A stretch of 64,000 nt of DNA from Galerina marginata (taxonomy: Eukaryota > Basidiomycota > Agaricomycetes > Agaricales > Galerinaceae), in assembly GCA_023014335.1 (NCBI GenBank), contig JAECYW010000023.1, forward strand, positions 558,001 to 622,000, written 5' to 3'. Each line of letters opens with the position of its first letter. Within the stretch, counting starts at the first letter, position 1. The notes beneath the pieces were generated by a model. It saw only the letters and a list, made by a program, of their open reading frames with translations, had not been told where the DNA came from and searched no databases. Of this stretch, positions 10,401 through 20,725 are shown piece by piece. The position numbers and the translations under genes were made by a program.

Positions 10401-13059
10401 AGAAACACACAATCTCCGTGAGCCTGGCAAGCTACTATGGAATGCTCGTGATATCGAGATGAAGTGCTCACCTGTATATCACTCTACCCTGTGAATGCGC
10501 TCACCATAGCCGCGGTGCCAGGACCGATATTGCCCGTCATAGCGTCATGAAGGCGGACGCTCAAGGTAGTGGCGAACGATGATTGGCGTGCCAGACACAT
10601 TCGGACCGGCGTCCATCTGCTTTGTATAGCCGGAGGCTTTCGGGAGCTCTTCTCATCCCGTCCCGACTCGATAACGTCCCAGGATCCGTGTTTCGCTCAG
10701 CGGTTTGCTTCCAAGGCAAGCCGGTGTGAATCGATGAACCGTGACATCACGAACAAGTCCATAAAGGCGCTCAGAAGGGATTGGCCTCTATTGGCGGACC
10801 GATTCAGCTGACCGTCCCGAAGATTTCAACGCGCTGTGCGGGGTATGTAGCGGGGTAGCGGGACGTTTAATTGCCAAGAATTTCGAACAGGCACAGCTCT
10901 CGATAAGTAATAAACGGATTCTAAAAGTCAGTCCAAGACTTGACGGGAAATGGTCGACGTCTGAACTCTCCGAGACTACTGGGATTGCGATTGTGGTACC
11001 TCTCCTTGGACTTTCATTTGATAGTTGATCTCTTGGGATTCAGCAAAAAACCGAGGTCGGTTGGAGGTCGGAGTACTCAGCTTGCGCCATCGGACCCTTG
11101 TCGGGACTCCACTCACGGAGCACGCGCGGAGAGCGCAATTCGATTATCTTGGCTTATTCAGCAGCTCTCCCTTTTGTGGCTTGTGCTCATGCTCGTGCTC
11201 TTGTGAACAGTCAACTAGTGTCAGTTGTGTGCTATCTTCGCAATCACCACCTGCGACGACGACGGACGTACCAAGGACTTCTTTCTTCTTCGACACTTCT
11301 GCCTGAGATACTTCTGCCTTCGCCTAGTCTTGGAAGGGATATCAATGATATGTCAGCAGCGTCTCACCCCGCTGCTTGACGGCGACAAGCTCGGATCGGA
11401 GGGAAATCAACGCCGCGTCCACGCACTCAGTCCAAACCACCCCACTCAATTCCCGCTCAAGTTCTCAGGACAACCGCGGTGAACATATTCCATTCTGGAG
11501 AAGTTTCAAGGCTGCGTTTTGTGCTTTGAGGACTATTCTAGACTTCGAAATCACGTTCATTCCCGTTAGTTTTTTTTCGTACTTCAAGTACTGGCAGGAC
11601 GAATGGAATCTGGCGTGGAATGTCAATGACCTATGACTTATTTTCTAGAATATGAGCAGGTAAAGCGGAGCGCAGCTCTGGGTCCTCCGCGTTTTCGCCC
11701 GCTTCCTTCAGCCTTCCCGCCTTGGAGTGGCGAGGTGAGCGGATTGCAGAAGCCTCAAGTGGCTAACAGCTAAAACTCTCCGACTGTTGAGCGCGTGGAT
11801 GGCCACAGTGAGTCATTTACTCCGTCCACCGAGTTTTGTTCAAATCAAACCAAGCTCGCTCTGAATTTGAATCCCAGGGGTTTCCATCTGCTTCCTCATC
11901 CATCCACAGGATTTTCAGTGATCCATCATTCCATGAGAACAAGGACCCACAAAATTCCGACACCTGCGCACTGCGCACCTCCTCGGCCGTCGAACGGGAA
12001 CGCGCGGCAGGCTCCAGCGTTCCAGCGCTTAGCGCAAGGCCGCTTTACTAAGCAAGGATGAGTAAGTCGCGGCAAACATATGTGCGTCCTTACGCTTGAT
12101 TTCATCTGTCATCTTATCTTGATCAGTCATGCTTTTGAAATTCCACGGAAAAGATTCCTTACACGATATCAATAATAATCTATGTAAGTTAAGGGTTAGC
12201 TTGAACTTTGAAGCTCACCCAACTCGCCATCTTTACAAAGCTAGGGTGGGCCGCGTTCTTAGACTTCGAATCCCCGTGCAGCCCGTTTACTGATTTTACA
12301 CATGGCCTCAGTCTTTAATAATGGTTATACGAATCGAGCTCATTCGTATGAGACGAGCCAACGCAAACCGCAGCTCGAAATTCCTTCCAACTTGCATAAC
12401 GACCAGACCACCTTTGTCCGACACCACCGTGTAGTTCGACGCTCAGCCAGTGAACCCCAATATACGGTGAGAGAAAGCTGCAGTTAATGTGATATGTCCA
12501 GGAATCCACGATACTGAGCGGGCATGCCGGAGGACCAGGTGATATACACAGCGTCATCGCCCTGCATAGCTCTGGATCAGCGTGTCTGCACAGCATGGTC
12601 ACCTTTAAATAAACCTTACTTCCCGCAGGCAACGTACCGCAGACAGGCCTTCGCGCATCAAAGACCAAGGGAACGTTATCCGAATCGCGATATCGTTCCA
12701 CGTCGAGATGTAAGAAGGGGGCTCGACTGGAACGTGAACGTGAACTTGAGGGCCTCCTAGTCCTTGGGAAAAAATTAATCTTATTAGTCTCAGTCCAACA
12801 ACGCGTGTTTAGTGCGCGTTGCAATACTACTATGGCCATGGCTGTAGGACGAGAAATCGCGTCTTCGGGACGAGTGATAAGGGAATACGGACCGAAGTCC
12901 ATATCTAGAGCTCTGGAGGTTTATTGCCACAAACCCATGGTAGACTCGAGCTCTTGTTCGATTTCAGGACTCGAATTTGATTTCTTAACCCATTCGATTG
13001 CCTCTACCTTCGCCTGTACCTTCATCTGTCTTTAAATCCCGAAGGCTAACATTTCGCTC
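7485..13059. other. gene-poor tract
   Basis: No exon chain with matching frames and homology could be assembled. Open frames are short and overlap on both strands. A 195-codon minus-strand frame at 12315-12902 has a faint arrestin-like flavour, but it lacks recognisable flanking exons, so it is not called. The tract probably consists of old, decayed insertions. Confidence 0.5.
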
Positions 13060-13800
13060 GGTTAACTCGGACGTCTAATCAGCCCTCGAGAAAAGTTTAA
13101 CCTGCGAAGTGGTCAAATGTTAAGTTAGTACTTGAGTAGCCTTTTGGTAACCTCGAGATCTGCTTCTCCGTGCCGGCCACTATCTAGGGGGGTGATAATC
13201 ACCTAAGTAATGCGAATCACGGTCGGTTCCAGGTTTGAAAGACTCATTTTCCATTTCCAGTGTGCTTAGTGTGCGTATTGGATTTTCCCTGTTCTTTCCC
13301 CTGCTCCCTGTTGCCCATTCCGTAACGCCTGACCGAATGGTGCGATTGTCCAATGTGATTCCGATAAAAGTGGTCACTGCAACTTTAAATCCCTGTAAAT
13401 CCCTGGACTCTCCGACATTAAACTCAGGGTTCACAGGCAATTGCCGTAGGCATGCAGGTTGGGAATTGCAATTCTGTTAATTATTAGCTTGGGGAGCCGT
13501 ATGCATTCGGACCGGACTGACGAATATTATTATGCGTCCATGCAGGATTCACGTTTAAGGAATTAAAGCGCCGTGTATGATATAGATAATGACAATCCCC
13601 CAAATTTTTAGAACATATGATACATTTTTGCCCTTGGAGAATGCAGTTTCCGCGAGGCGAGATGAAAGCAATCATGGAATCATGGGAGATGAAACGACGA
13701 CATGATTGGAAGTCGGCACGGTCGACGATAGCATATGTGCAGTAGTGATAGTTAGTCTGTTGCAGCTAGTACCACTGTGGTCTGGCACCTATTCTCCCTC
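13060..13800 (+). repeat. diverged duplicated segment, copy A
   Basis: A series of short matches occurs in the same order as in 14670-15510. They include a GGTTAACTC...GACGTC...CGAGAAAAG block, AACCTGCGAAGTGGTCA, TTCCGATAAAA, CTGTAAATCCC, TCACAGGCAATTGCCG, GGATTCACGTTTA, TTAAAGCGCCGTG and GATAGCATAT. Spacing is similar and both copies lie on +. The divergence is substantial, so this is an old repeat family or local duplication. Unequal indels make exact edges uncertain. Confidence 0.65.
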
Positions 13801-13850
13801 AGGCGAATGCGACACGCCTGAGGGTCGTGGCCTTTGGATGACAGATAGAA

Positions 13851-13912
13851 GATACGATACGATGATAATTATATGTAGTGTCAACGTCGTCGTATCGTAT
13901 CGTCGTATCGTA
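13851..13912. repeat. ATACGAT/ATCGTAT inverted repeat
   Basis: GATACGATACGAT at 13851-13863 faces CGTATCGTATCGTCGTATCGTAT at 13891-13912 in inverted orientation, with a loop of about 27 bp. The arms are a simple self-complementary ATCGT unit, so this may be a microsatellite and not a functional hairpin. Confidence 0.55.
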
Positions 13913-14669
13913 TAAATAAATTAGGGCTTTGGGCATTCAACGACTCGACTTGGAGGACTTAGAACTGCCTCCAAACTTCCCTTTGACTTAGACTGGTATA
14001 GACACATATTCTCAGGGGCTGAGCCCGAGACGACCAACATAGGTAGATATGATGATGACGCGTCCAAGCGTGTATCTTGGACATTTGTGCTGCCGCGAAG
14101 TTGAGCAGGGTTGTGCAATAACCCATATTAAACGAACGTTCGACCTTGGCAGATGAGGTCCGGGAAGCCGAAGTGGGAGGCACTCATCTTATCTTATCTT
14201 TCCCATTTAGTATGCTACTTTCTCACGGCAGGGACCCACCTTTCGGACCTCCAAGGCATATATTGTCTGCGCAAAAATCGGATGAACCTCAACTCTCTGA
14301 TGATGATTAAATGTGCCCGGTCATTAAATCTGCGAGAAACAATTTACCACCGTAATTTACTTTCCCCCAGAGAGTCAATCCCTCCAGAGTCGCAACTCGA
14401 GTTTCAGTCTGAGTGGTTTGGCGCCGGGGTTGGTTCAGTTCCTATCAATCAGTAGGAGCGCTATGGCACGGGGCCAACTTCAATTTATCAGCGGATGGGG
14501 AAATTTCTTTCTACTCATTCAAGCGCCGGTAACGGTCATTCATATTCATGCTCAGGCCGCCATTTTTTTTTGACATATTCTTTCCAACTCGACAATCTCT
14601 GAGTACCGAGCGCCAGGGACCGCCTACAAATCATTACCTTAATTTAAAATCCCCCAACCGGACAATTCA

Positions 14670-15510
14670 CCAGGCTAACCCAGACGTCAAATCGAGAAAG
14701 TATAACCTGCAAGGTGACCACATGTTAAGATTCCACTCGAGGGACCAGGTCTCCCGAGCCGACTTCCAGATTCCAACAAGGGTCCTTGGTCTGTCAATAG
14801 GCGACTCATCTTCCGGGGTTCTTTTCTCCCCTGGGAAGTGCCCAGCATGGATGTCACCGTCCTACCTACGGCCTACATACAGACCCGTTCTCTCTTTTCT
14901 CTCCTTCCAAAGACCGGCGAACATCGAATATGATTCCGGAATTTCCGATAAAAATGACGACAATCCCCAGTCCCTGCAAATCCCTGAGTTCAAGACCTCT
15001 GTGGATCACAGGCAATTGCCGCGGGCACCCGGCACTGGCAGGCGTACATATGTTGACCCCCATGATAATAATAATTCCTCAACGACCTGAAGGCTGACTC
15101 CTGTGGATGCTCGGACCGGAATTTACGAAATGCACTTGATTCGTGTATATCAACGCTTGATTCACGTTTAGAGGTGCAGATCTCAGAATTGAAGCGCCGT
15201 GATCACAACTTGACTTGCGGCCGGATGACCGTGACGACGTTCCTTTCGACGCTCAGAATCAACGCCTACAGAAGACATCATGTATATGTGGTTGTCCACC
15301 TGACCTTTGAAATGCCTTTCTTCTTCAAGTTCGTTTTGTAGAGCCGAGGCGAGCGTGGATGTTCTCGCGCATTATTCGAAATCATGGATCGTGAAACGAA
15401 TCCAACTTAAAGTGTGCAGCACTAGTCTAAGCGTTCACGTAGAAGATAGCATATAATTATCCGAGCCCACCCCCGTCTCCTGCTCATGCTGGCCTGGCAT
15501 GAGAACGATC
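14670..15510 (+). repeat. diverged duplicated segment, copy B
   Basis: Colinear partner of 13060-13800. It includes AACCTGCAAGGTGACCA, TTTCCGATAAAAATG, CTGCAAATCCC, TCACAGGCAATTGCCG, TGATTCACGTTTAG, TTGAAGCGCCGTGA and GATAGCATAT. About 870 bp separate the copies. Decayed long terminal repeats of a short element or two copies of an old repeat would both fit. Confidence 0.65.
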
Positions 15511-16350
15511 CCCTTGATGCTCTTCTACACGACGTTGCGACGTGATTGTTCATTGATGGTGATATTAACTTAAGTCAACCTTAACTAGCGCACCACCACT
15601 AGGTAGTAGGGCTTCAACTCCGAGGTCCAAGCCCACCGTACCTCCAGAAAGACGTCCGATTTCCCAGTGGCTGATTCAGATGGAGCTGCTGACTGAGGCT
15701 GGCTGCCAGTGCTGGGACTCAAGCTGCCGCGATGCACGATAGCGCAGTGAAGCTGCGTTATCAGCATCAGCAGGGTCGGCGCATCGTCGAAAAACAAAGT
15801 AAATTACATTCGACCGAGATAATCCGAGTCCGAGTCCGATGGCGTCTCTTCGTCGAAGCTTGATCATGAGCTTCGTTTTCCTCGAGTTACTTCGCGGCGA
15901 GTGCGAGTCCTGGAGTTGCCCTCCCCAGAGTTCATTGGCCCATTGGGATCTTATCTTATCTCCCGATGTGATCTCAGATCTGGCCCGCCTTCTGTTTCTG
16001 TTTCTGGGTCGTAGTTCGTGTTCAAGTCATCCAAACTACTCTGAAAAAATATACATGACTATGTATCTGGAGGTCGGCTACTGGTACAGGTTCGTCGTGT
16101 AATTCAAGTCCAGCCCCCAGTGTAGCTTCCGGTCTTATTTTTTTTCTGAAAGGGTAAGCCCATTCATCGTCAAACTCAAGTTTACTCAAATGTTCTCAAA
16201 CTCAAGCCACACGAAGAAATTCAAATAAACGTTTTTTATATTCCACCCAACTCCTACTCCTACTCATCAAACCAGCCTAACGCCAGTCTAAGTATGCTAC
16301 AAAACAAAAGAAGTGTCCATATCGCGTGATTGATAATGAGGACTTATCAC
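15511..16350. other. gene-free stretch before the composite repeat
   Basis: Nothing recognisable on either strand. The frames present are short and uncorroborated. Some direct TCAAACTCAAG-like short repeats occur near 16170-16210. Confidence 0.5.
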
Positions 16351-16660
16351 TCCCCCACCTTTTCCATAAGGATTCCACGGATTTATACATATCCATATGG
16401 AATCCATGTAATCCATGGTAGTCCATAGACATTTTATTTTGGCAGAGAACACAGCCAATTTGACATTTTTGTCCATGGATTTTCCATGGATAAATCCATG
16501 GAATTGTTGAATTTTGTGGTTTCCATGGACTTTTTCGAAGGATTCCACAGACAATCCACGGACAATCCACAGAATAAATATAAATTTAATTTCCATGAAT
16601 ATTCCACATGAATTCCACGGATTACTAATAGTTTATCCATGGAATCCATGTGGAAATGTC
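16351..16660. repeat. left TCCATGGA-rich arm
   Basis: About twenty imperfect copies of TCCATGG, TCCACGGA and TCCATAGA words at 10-20-bp spacing. Many are palindromic (CCATGG), so the arm can pair with itself and with the right arm. Confidence 0.75.
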
Positions 16661-16679
16661 CCCAATTAATTATTTAGTG

Positions 16680-16770
16680 GTCTTAAAAAAAAGTGCACAC
16701 AAGGAGAATTGAACCCAGAGCCTCACAGCACAGCAGTAGCTGATATAACCGTTGAGCCACGAAGCCAACA
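16680..16770 (-). ncRNA. tRNA-like sequence with Pol III A/B boxes and T-run
   Basis: On the minus strand, TGGCTCAACGG (16759-16749) fits a Pol III A box and GGTTCAATTCT (16715-16705) fits a B box. Their starts are 44 nt apart, as in a real tRNA gene, and a run of eight T follows (16692-16685), a Pol III terminator. The acceptor stem does not close, and the anticodon and T arms pair poorly. It is therefore a tRNA-derived (SINE-like) or decayed tRNA sequence and not a working tRNA. No amino-acid identity can be given. Confidence 0.5.
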
Positions 16771-16813
16771 AATACATAGGAAATAATAACTTACATATAC
16801 AGATCCGGGTCAC

Positions 16814-17395
16814 ATGACCTTTCCCGCGCTCCGTGCCAGTAAACGTTGGCACGTTTGGTTCATTTCTTCCTTCCCACATCCACCACCACCCACCCCATCC
16901 ACCCCATCCACCCCATCCACATCCGTTCCCGCCACGCCCAGGCCCATTCCGCACCCCGCTCACCGCCTCGCGCCCACACGATACGAAGACAAACGACGCC
17001 GCGGGACCGAACGACAACGGCGACACGAAAGCGACACGGCACGACGGCGTCGAGGGAGCGAGGTGACGAGGGACACGAGGGACGCCAGAGAACGCAAGGC
17101 ACCGCCAGTGCCACGTCACATCGGCAGGACGGTGAGTACGACCCCACCGCCCCCTCACCTCGCTACTAACCACTCTCCGCCTCCCCAGATACCCTCGGAC
17201 AACGAAGACGACCGCAGGAACGACCCCGGAGGAGCGAACGCCGCCGACGACCGTGACGCCTCCCTCGTATGGCCACCCCCAAGCCCACCCCTCGCTCCGC
17301 AAGCCTCGGAGCCCCCACGGTGCGAACAAAAACGACGCCGCGGGACTGAACGACAACAGCGACACGGCACGAATACCGCCGCGGGAGCGCGCTAA
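16814..17395 (+). other. Arg/Pro-rich open frame in the repeat core, coding status unclear
   Basis: This frame of 193 codons is open through a 57-bp segment that itself looks like an intron (17132-17188: GTGAGTACG donor, GCTACTAACC branch, CCCCAG acceptor). It is open whether or not that segment is removed. The product would be Pro/Thr-rich, then very basic, with the block RRRGTERQ occurring twice, reflecting the DNA-level repeat. No domain is recognisable. It could be an exon of a repeat-borne gene or an accident of GC-rich sequence. I favour the second, weakly. Confidence 0.2.
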
Positions 17396-18125
17396 CAAGG
17401 AACGCGGGCCATAAGGTGAGTACAGCCCACTCTTCCCCGCCTCCGCTAACCCGTTTCGGCAGGAAACGCGCCGCACCGCCAGTGCCATGTCACGGCGGCA
17501 AGACGGTGAGTAAGGCCCCAGCCCAACCACACCTCCTGCTTACCGCACCCAGACAGCCCCAGACACGGACGCAAACAAGCCCACGAAGGGCGATTGACGA
17601 TGACGGCAGCAGGTACCCCAGAAGAGCAAAGCACCAAGCCAGCGCGAACAACGCCGCGGGATCGAGCGACGCGGACGGTTAACAAAGGCGGGGGAACGAC
17701 GGCACCGGGCAAGGGAGAGAGAACGAAGACCGGCGGGGGCGGCAGGTGCGCCCCACCACTTTCCCCCTCCCCCCCACTAACCATTTCGTACAGATAACAC
17801 GCCGCCGAACCACGAGGGAGGCGCGGGGCCCACGCGCCTCCCTCGTGAGTAGCCAACAGGCATCGCAAGCCGCACAGCCCACCCACCACGTCCTGCACGA
17901 CGCGGAGTCACGACCACCCCGCCGTCGTCGTCCCGCCTCCGTAATTCTGCGGAGTACACGGCACGGGGTGGACGCGCCGCTCCCTGGTGCCACGTCCGCC
18001 CCACCCTCCCTGCGTTGCTGCCTACCCAGCCCCAGCCGCCACGCGCTCGCCCTCGCTCGACACAACCCCGGTGAGTAGGGCCTAACCCCCACCCTTCACC
18101 CTGCTGACCCCGCCAACAGCTTCCC
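16980..18125 (+). repeat. GC-rich repeated modules with intron-like spacers
   Basis: A unit with ACGACGCCGCGGGAC then GAACGACAAC recurs at about 16989, 17331 and (diverged) 17649. A second unit with CCGCCAGTGCCA...TCAC...GGC recurs at about 17103 and 17475. Five short segments between modules look like spliceosomal introns: 17132-17188, about 17414-17460, about 17503-17555, about 17746-17794 and about 18071-18120. Most start GTGAGTA, several hold CTAAC or CTGAC, and all end CAG. Modules are near 340 bp apart. Confidence 0.6.
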
Positions 18126-18439
18126 CACCCCTGTCGCGCCGCCAGTGATGCGAACGACAGCAACGCGAGGGACGGCGACGCGAACGACGGCGATACGGGG
18201 TACGGCAAACAACGAGGACGAACCACACCACCGCCGACGGCGAAACGAGCGCACGCGACGGGGTCGCGTGGGGGTAGCTACAGCGCCGGCGCTCCTGCCG
18301 TCGGTCACGCGCTAGCTGCGGGACTTGGTTGGTACTCCCAGCCTCCCCCGTAGCTGTGTAGTACTAATAATATCATGTATATAGTTGTTTTTTAATAAAT
18401 TGAATTTTTTATCTATGTCATCCTCCACATTAAAGTGAG

Positions 18440-18671
18440 TAGTCCATGTGGAATCCATGGAATCTATGGACTCTATGGACTCCACATGGATTCCATGGAT
18501 TCCATAGTGCTTACCTTGGACTTGATGGCTTATTTGTCAAGTTCATGGAGAGTCCATGGAATCCGTATGGAAATTCATGGAATTACTGTGGATCCATGGT
18601 ATCCATATGGAATCCATGGAATTATTGCAGATCCATGGAATCCATGGAGTCCATATGGATAAGGTGGGGGA
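18440..18671. repeat. right TCCATGGA-rich arm
   Basis: The same word family as the left arm (GGAATCCATGGA and similar), ending in CCATATGGATAAGGTGGGGGA, the inverted partner of the left terminus. Confidence 0.75.
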
Positions 18672-19648
18672 CTGAAAAGTACACTTGATAATGGTAAATG
18701 GTGGTGGAAGTGGATTGGTGGTGAATGCAGAATCATGAAAGGTCGTAAGTAGAAGCAAAAATCCCCGTGATTGTGGGTGCGTAGAGAGGTAGTAATGGAT
18801 GGCGGAGAGCATAGAGATGCATGGACGTCCATAGTGGAGTGTCTTTTATAGGCGGGAAGGGAGGGGAGGGGAGGGGAGGCATCAAGCCCCGGCTCTACGA
18901 GATGGGTTGGGAAGAAGAGAAGAACGAATAGGAACGAATAGAAATACACGATAAAAAAGCATGCGTATGAAAGCAAAAGGAAGACAGCAATCAGATGAAA
19001 AATGCAACGAGGAGATGTGAAGAAAAAGGTCCATGCGAATAAACAAAAACAAAAGTGTGGATGCGATTGCGTTGAAGCAACCCGAATGCGAGTGTCCGGG
19101 CGAGGCGATGATGGGGGTATGACGATGGACTGGAAGCGAGGTCTATCTAGACGGAGGCGGAGGTCCGATCGCGAGGAAGAAAAAGGGCGGGGTTCGAGCA
19201 TGGATAAGGATAAAATGTGCCGAGTCAAAAAAGGAAATGGAAGCGAAGATGAAGATGAAGATGGGAAATGGAAAAACAAATTGATACAGATTGCAGACTG
19301 GTTCGTAGTTCGTACACTTGGAGTCGAGAAATGCATGGAGGGAGGTCCGGGTTGCTTGAATAAAAGTACACATGTGTCGATGAGAGGATCCGAAAATAGA
19401 TGGAGGAGAAATGAGATGGAAATGAGCAGAAAATGAGATGGTGGTGAGGATGATATCATCATGATGGTATACAGAGACGAATGCGAGACGGGTCTTGGAT
19501 GACGTTGGGATGACGGAGGTGGAAGTGAGGACGTGGAAGACCCAAAGCAGGTTTGGTGAGAGCGGGTGACGATTGGAATGACGTCTAAACCGGCCCGTGA
19601 TATGCGAAAGGCAGTCCCGTGATCAGAACGCGTCGCGTCCAGGGTGAT
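18672..19648. other. downstream region of the 20.7-kb gene, non-coding
   Basis: On the minus strand this lies just after the stop codon of the 358-aa gene and is pyrimidine-rich. It contains GAGGGGAGGGGAGGGG near 18862. Long open minus-strand frames reflect skewed base composition (Ser/Pro/Phe/Leu-rich, no domain). It probably includes the 3' untranslated region. Confidence 0.5.
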
Positions 19649-20725
19649 TCATCGCAAAGACGCGACCCGGCGCATGACGCGCCTCTGTGCGCGGAAGACA
19701 CCGAAGCGGAAACTCAAGGCGAGTGACTGCCACTGCCGCCTGAGACTCTGCGTGCAGGTGGGGACGTACTCGGTCTCGGCGCGCGATGATGGGCCTTGTA
19801 GGTGTGCAGAGTCGTCTTCGTCCTCGTCCTCAGGCTGGTCCTCGTCGTCGTACATGTCCGCGCGGCGCCGTGAGCGACCGAGGGAGAGGGACCGCCGTGG
19901 GGAGCGCTCGGTGTGCTCGAATGTGAATGATGAACGACGCGTCTCCTCCTTCTCCTTCATCTCTACTGCGGTCTCGGCCTCCTTCTCGCGCTCCTGCCTC
20001 TCCTTCTCCTGCACCTTCATCCGCTCTTTCTCCTTGTCCCCCTTCGACAGCCTCCTCCCCTTCTTCTTCTCCTTCTCTTTCTCTTCGAAGGGTGACTCCA
20101 CGTATGAGACATGTGAGTCATCCTCGTATGATGTGGGCAGAGTCGATGCGGTGCCGGTGGGCGAGTAGTACGTGGGGCTGTACATCGACATCGACATAGT
20201 GGAGAAGGAAGACTCCCTAGGTCGCGTCGACTGGCTGGACCACGAGCGGCTCGTCGACGTGGCAGCGTACCTCGTCATGTTGTTGTTGTTGTTCTTGGTG
20301 TGGATATCCTCGTCCTCGTACTCGTCATCCAGCGCGTGCTCGTCGAGGTCCATTTCCCAGTCAAAGTGCGGCCGGGGGGATGCCCCGCGGCGCGCGTTCG
20401 CGTGTTTGTGGTGTGAGTGGGAGTAGGCGGGCGCGGAGACGGGGAAGTGGCGGTAGTCCGGATCGTGCAGGTCCCCGTGGGGATCAACGTACGCGGTGAC
20501 GGCGGTGGGGGAGACGTGTGCGGCGCGCGATGATGTGCTGGGGAGGTATGAGGGGTCGAGGAGGCGCGAGATGTCCGCAGCGGCGGCGGCAGAGGCGGCT
20601 GCGCGGTGAGACTGGCAGTGCGAGTGGGGGTGTGTGAGGTGGGCCATTGCTGCGGGGTTGAGAAAGTGCAGCGGCGATGTGGACCGTGTTGAGTAGTCCC
20701 CTAGGGGTGACGATGAGCGGAGCAT
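19649..20725 (-). CDS. low-complexity basidiomycete protein, function unknown
   Basis: An uninterrupted 358-aa frame with an ATG at 20725. The N-terminal third is Ser/His/Ala-rich and contains YVDPHGDLHDPDYRHFPV (about residues 80-97), a phrase I recall from hypothetical proteins of many Agaricomycetes. An acidic segment with a run of Asn follows, then a charged Lys/Glu segment (about 215-270) likely to form a coiled coil. The C-terminus ends in a basic block (LSFRFGVFRAQRRVMRR) that also seems conserved. There is no signal peptide, membrane segment or enzyme motif. Codon use is strongly GC-biased, unlike the surrounding spacer. Existence as a gene is likely; function is unknown. Confidence 0.75.
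   Translation of the reverse strand: MLRSSSPLGDYSTRSTSPLHFLNPAAMAHLTHPHSHCQSHRAAASAAAAADISRLLDPSYLPSTSSRAAHVSPTAVTAYVDPHGDLHDPDYRHFPVSAPAYSHSHHKHANARRGASPRPHFDWEMDLDEHALDDEYEDEDIHTKNNNNNMTRYAATSTSRSWSSQSTRPRESSFSTMSMSMYSPTYYSPTGTASTLPTSYEDDSHVSYVESPFEEKEKEKKKGRRLSKGDKEKERMKVQEKERQEREKEAETAVEMKEKEETRRSSFTFEHTERSPRRSLSLGRSRRRADMYDDEDQPEDEDEDDSAHLQGPSSRAETEYVPTCTQSLRRQWQSLALSFRFGVFRAQRRVMRRVASLR

Larger units (their letters stand above)
16351..18671. mobile_element. 2.3-kb composite repeat with TCCCCCACCTT inverted ends
   Basis: The left end begins TCCCCCACCTTTTCCATAAG, and the reverse complement of the right end begins TCCCCCACCTTATCCATATG. Over about 30 bp these agree at all but about four positions. 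Both arms (16351-16660 and 18440-18671) are dense in TCCATGGA/GGATTCCAT words. Between them lie a tRNA-like Pol III promoter and a GC-rich core of repeated modules. I found no convincing target duplication. It has the look of a non-autonomous or fold-back-type element; no transposase is recognisable. Boundaries rest on the inverted ends only. Confidence 0.55.

Noticed and set aside
12315..12902. 195-codon minus-strand frame with a faint arrestin-like segment
   Set aside because: Splicing at the candidate donor (GTATAT) leads to a stop soon after, the remainder has no family pattern, and flanking exons could not be found.
14548..15090. 180-codon plus-strand frame
   Set aside because: It lies across copy B of the diverged duplication, and copy A does not keep the frame.
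16680..16770. functional tRNA gene
   Set aside because: A and B boxes and spacing are right, but the acceptor stem does not pair and the anticodon and T arms are broken.
16670..17530. 286-codon minus-strand frame in the composite repeat
   Set aside because: Gly/Trp/Val/Arg-rich antisense of GC-rich modules. It runs through the tRNA-like region and has no domain.
16351..18671. LTR-retrotransposon reading of the composite repeat
   Set aside because: The terminal sequences are inverted and not direct, and no polymerase, integrase or primer-binding site follows the left arm.
18575..19462. 295-codon minus-strand frame
   Set aside because: Ser/Phe/Leu/Pro-rich product of a pyrimidine-rich strand. 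It overlaps the CCATGG arm and lies downstream of a real gene, so it is probably 3' untranslated sequence.
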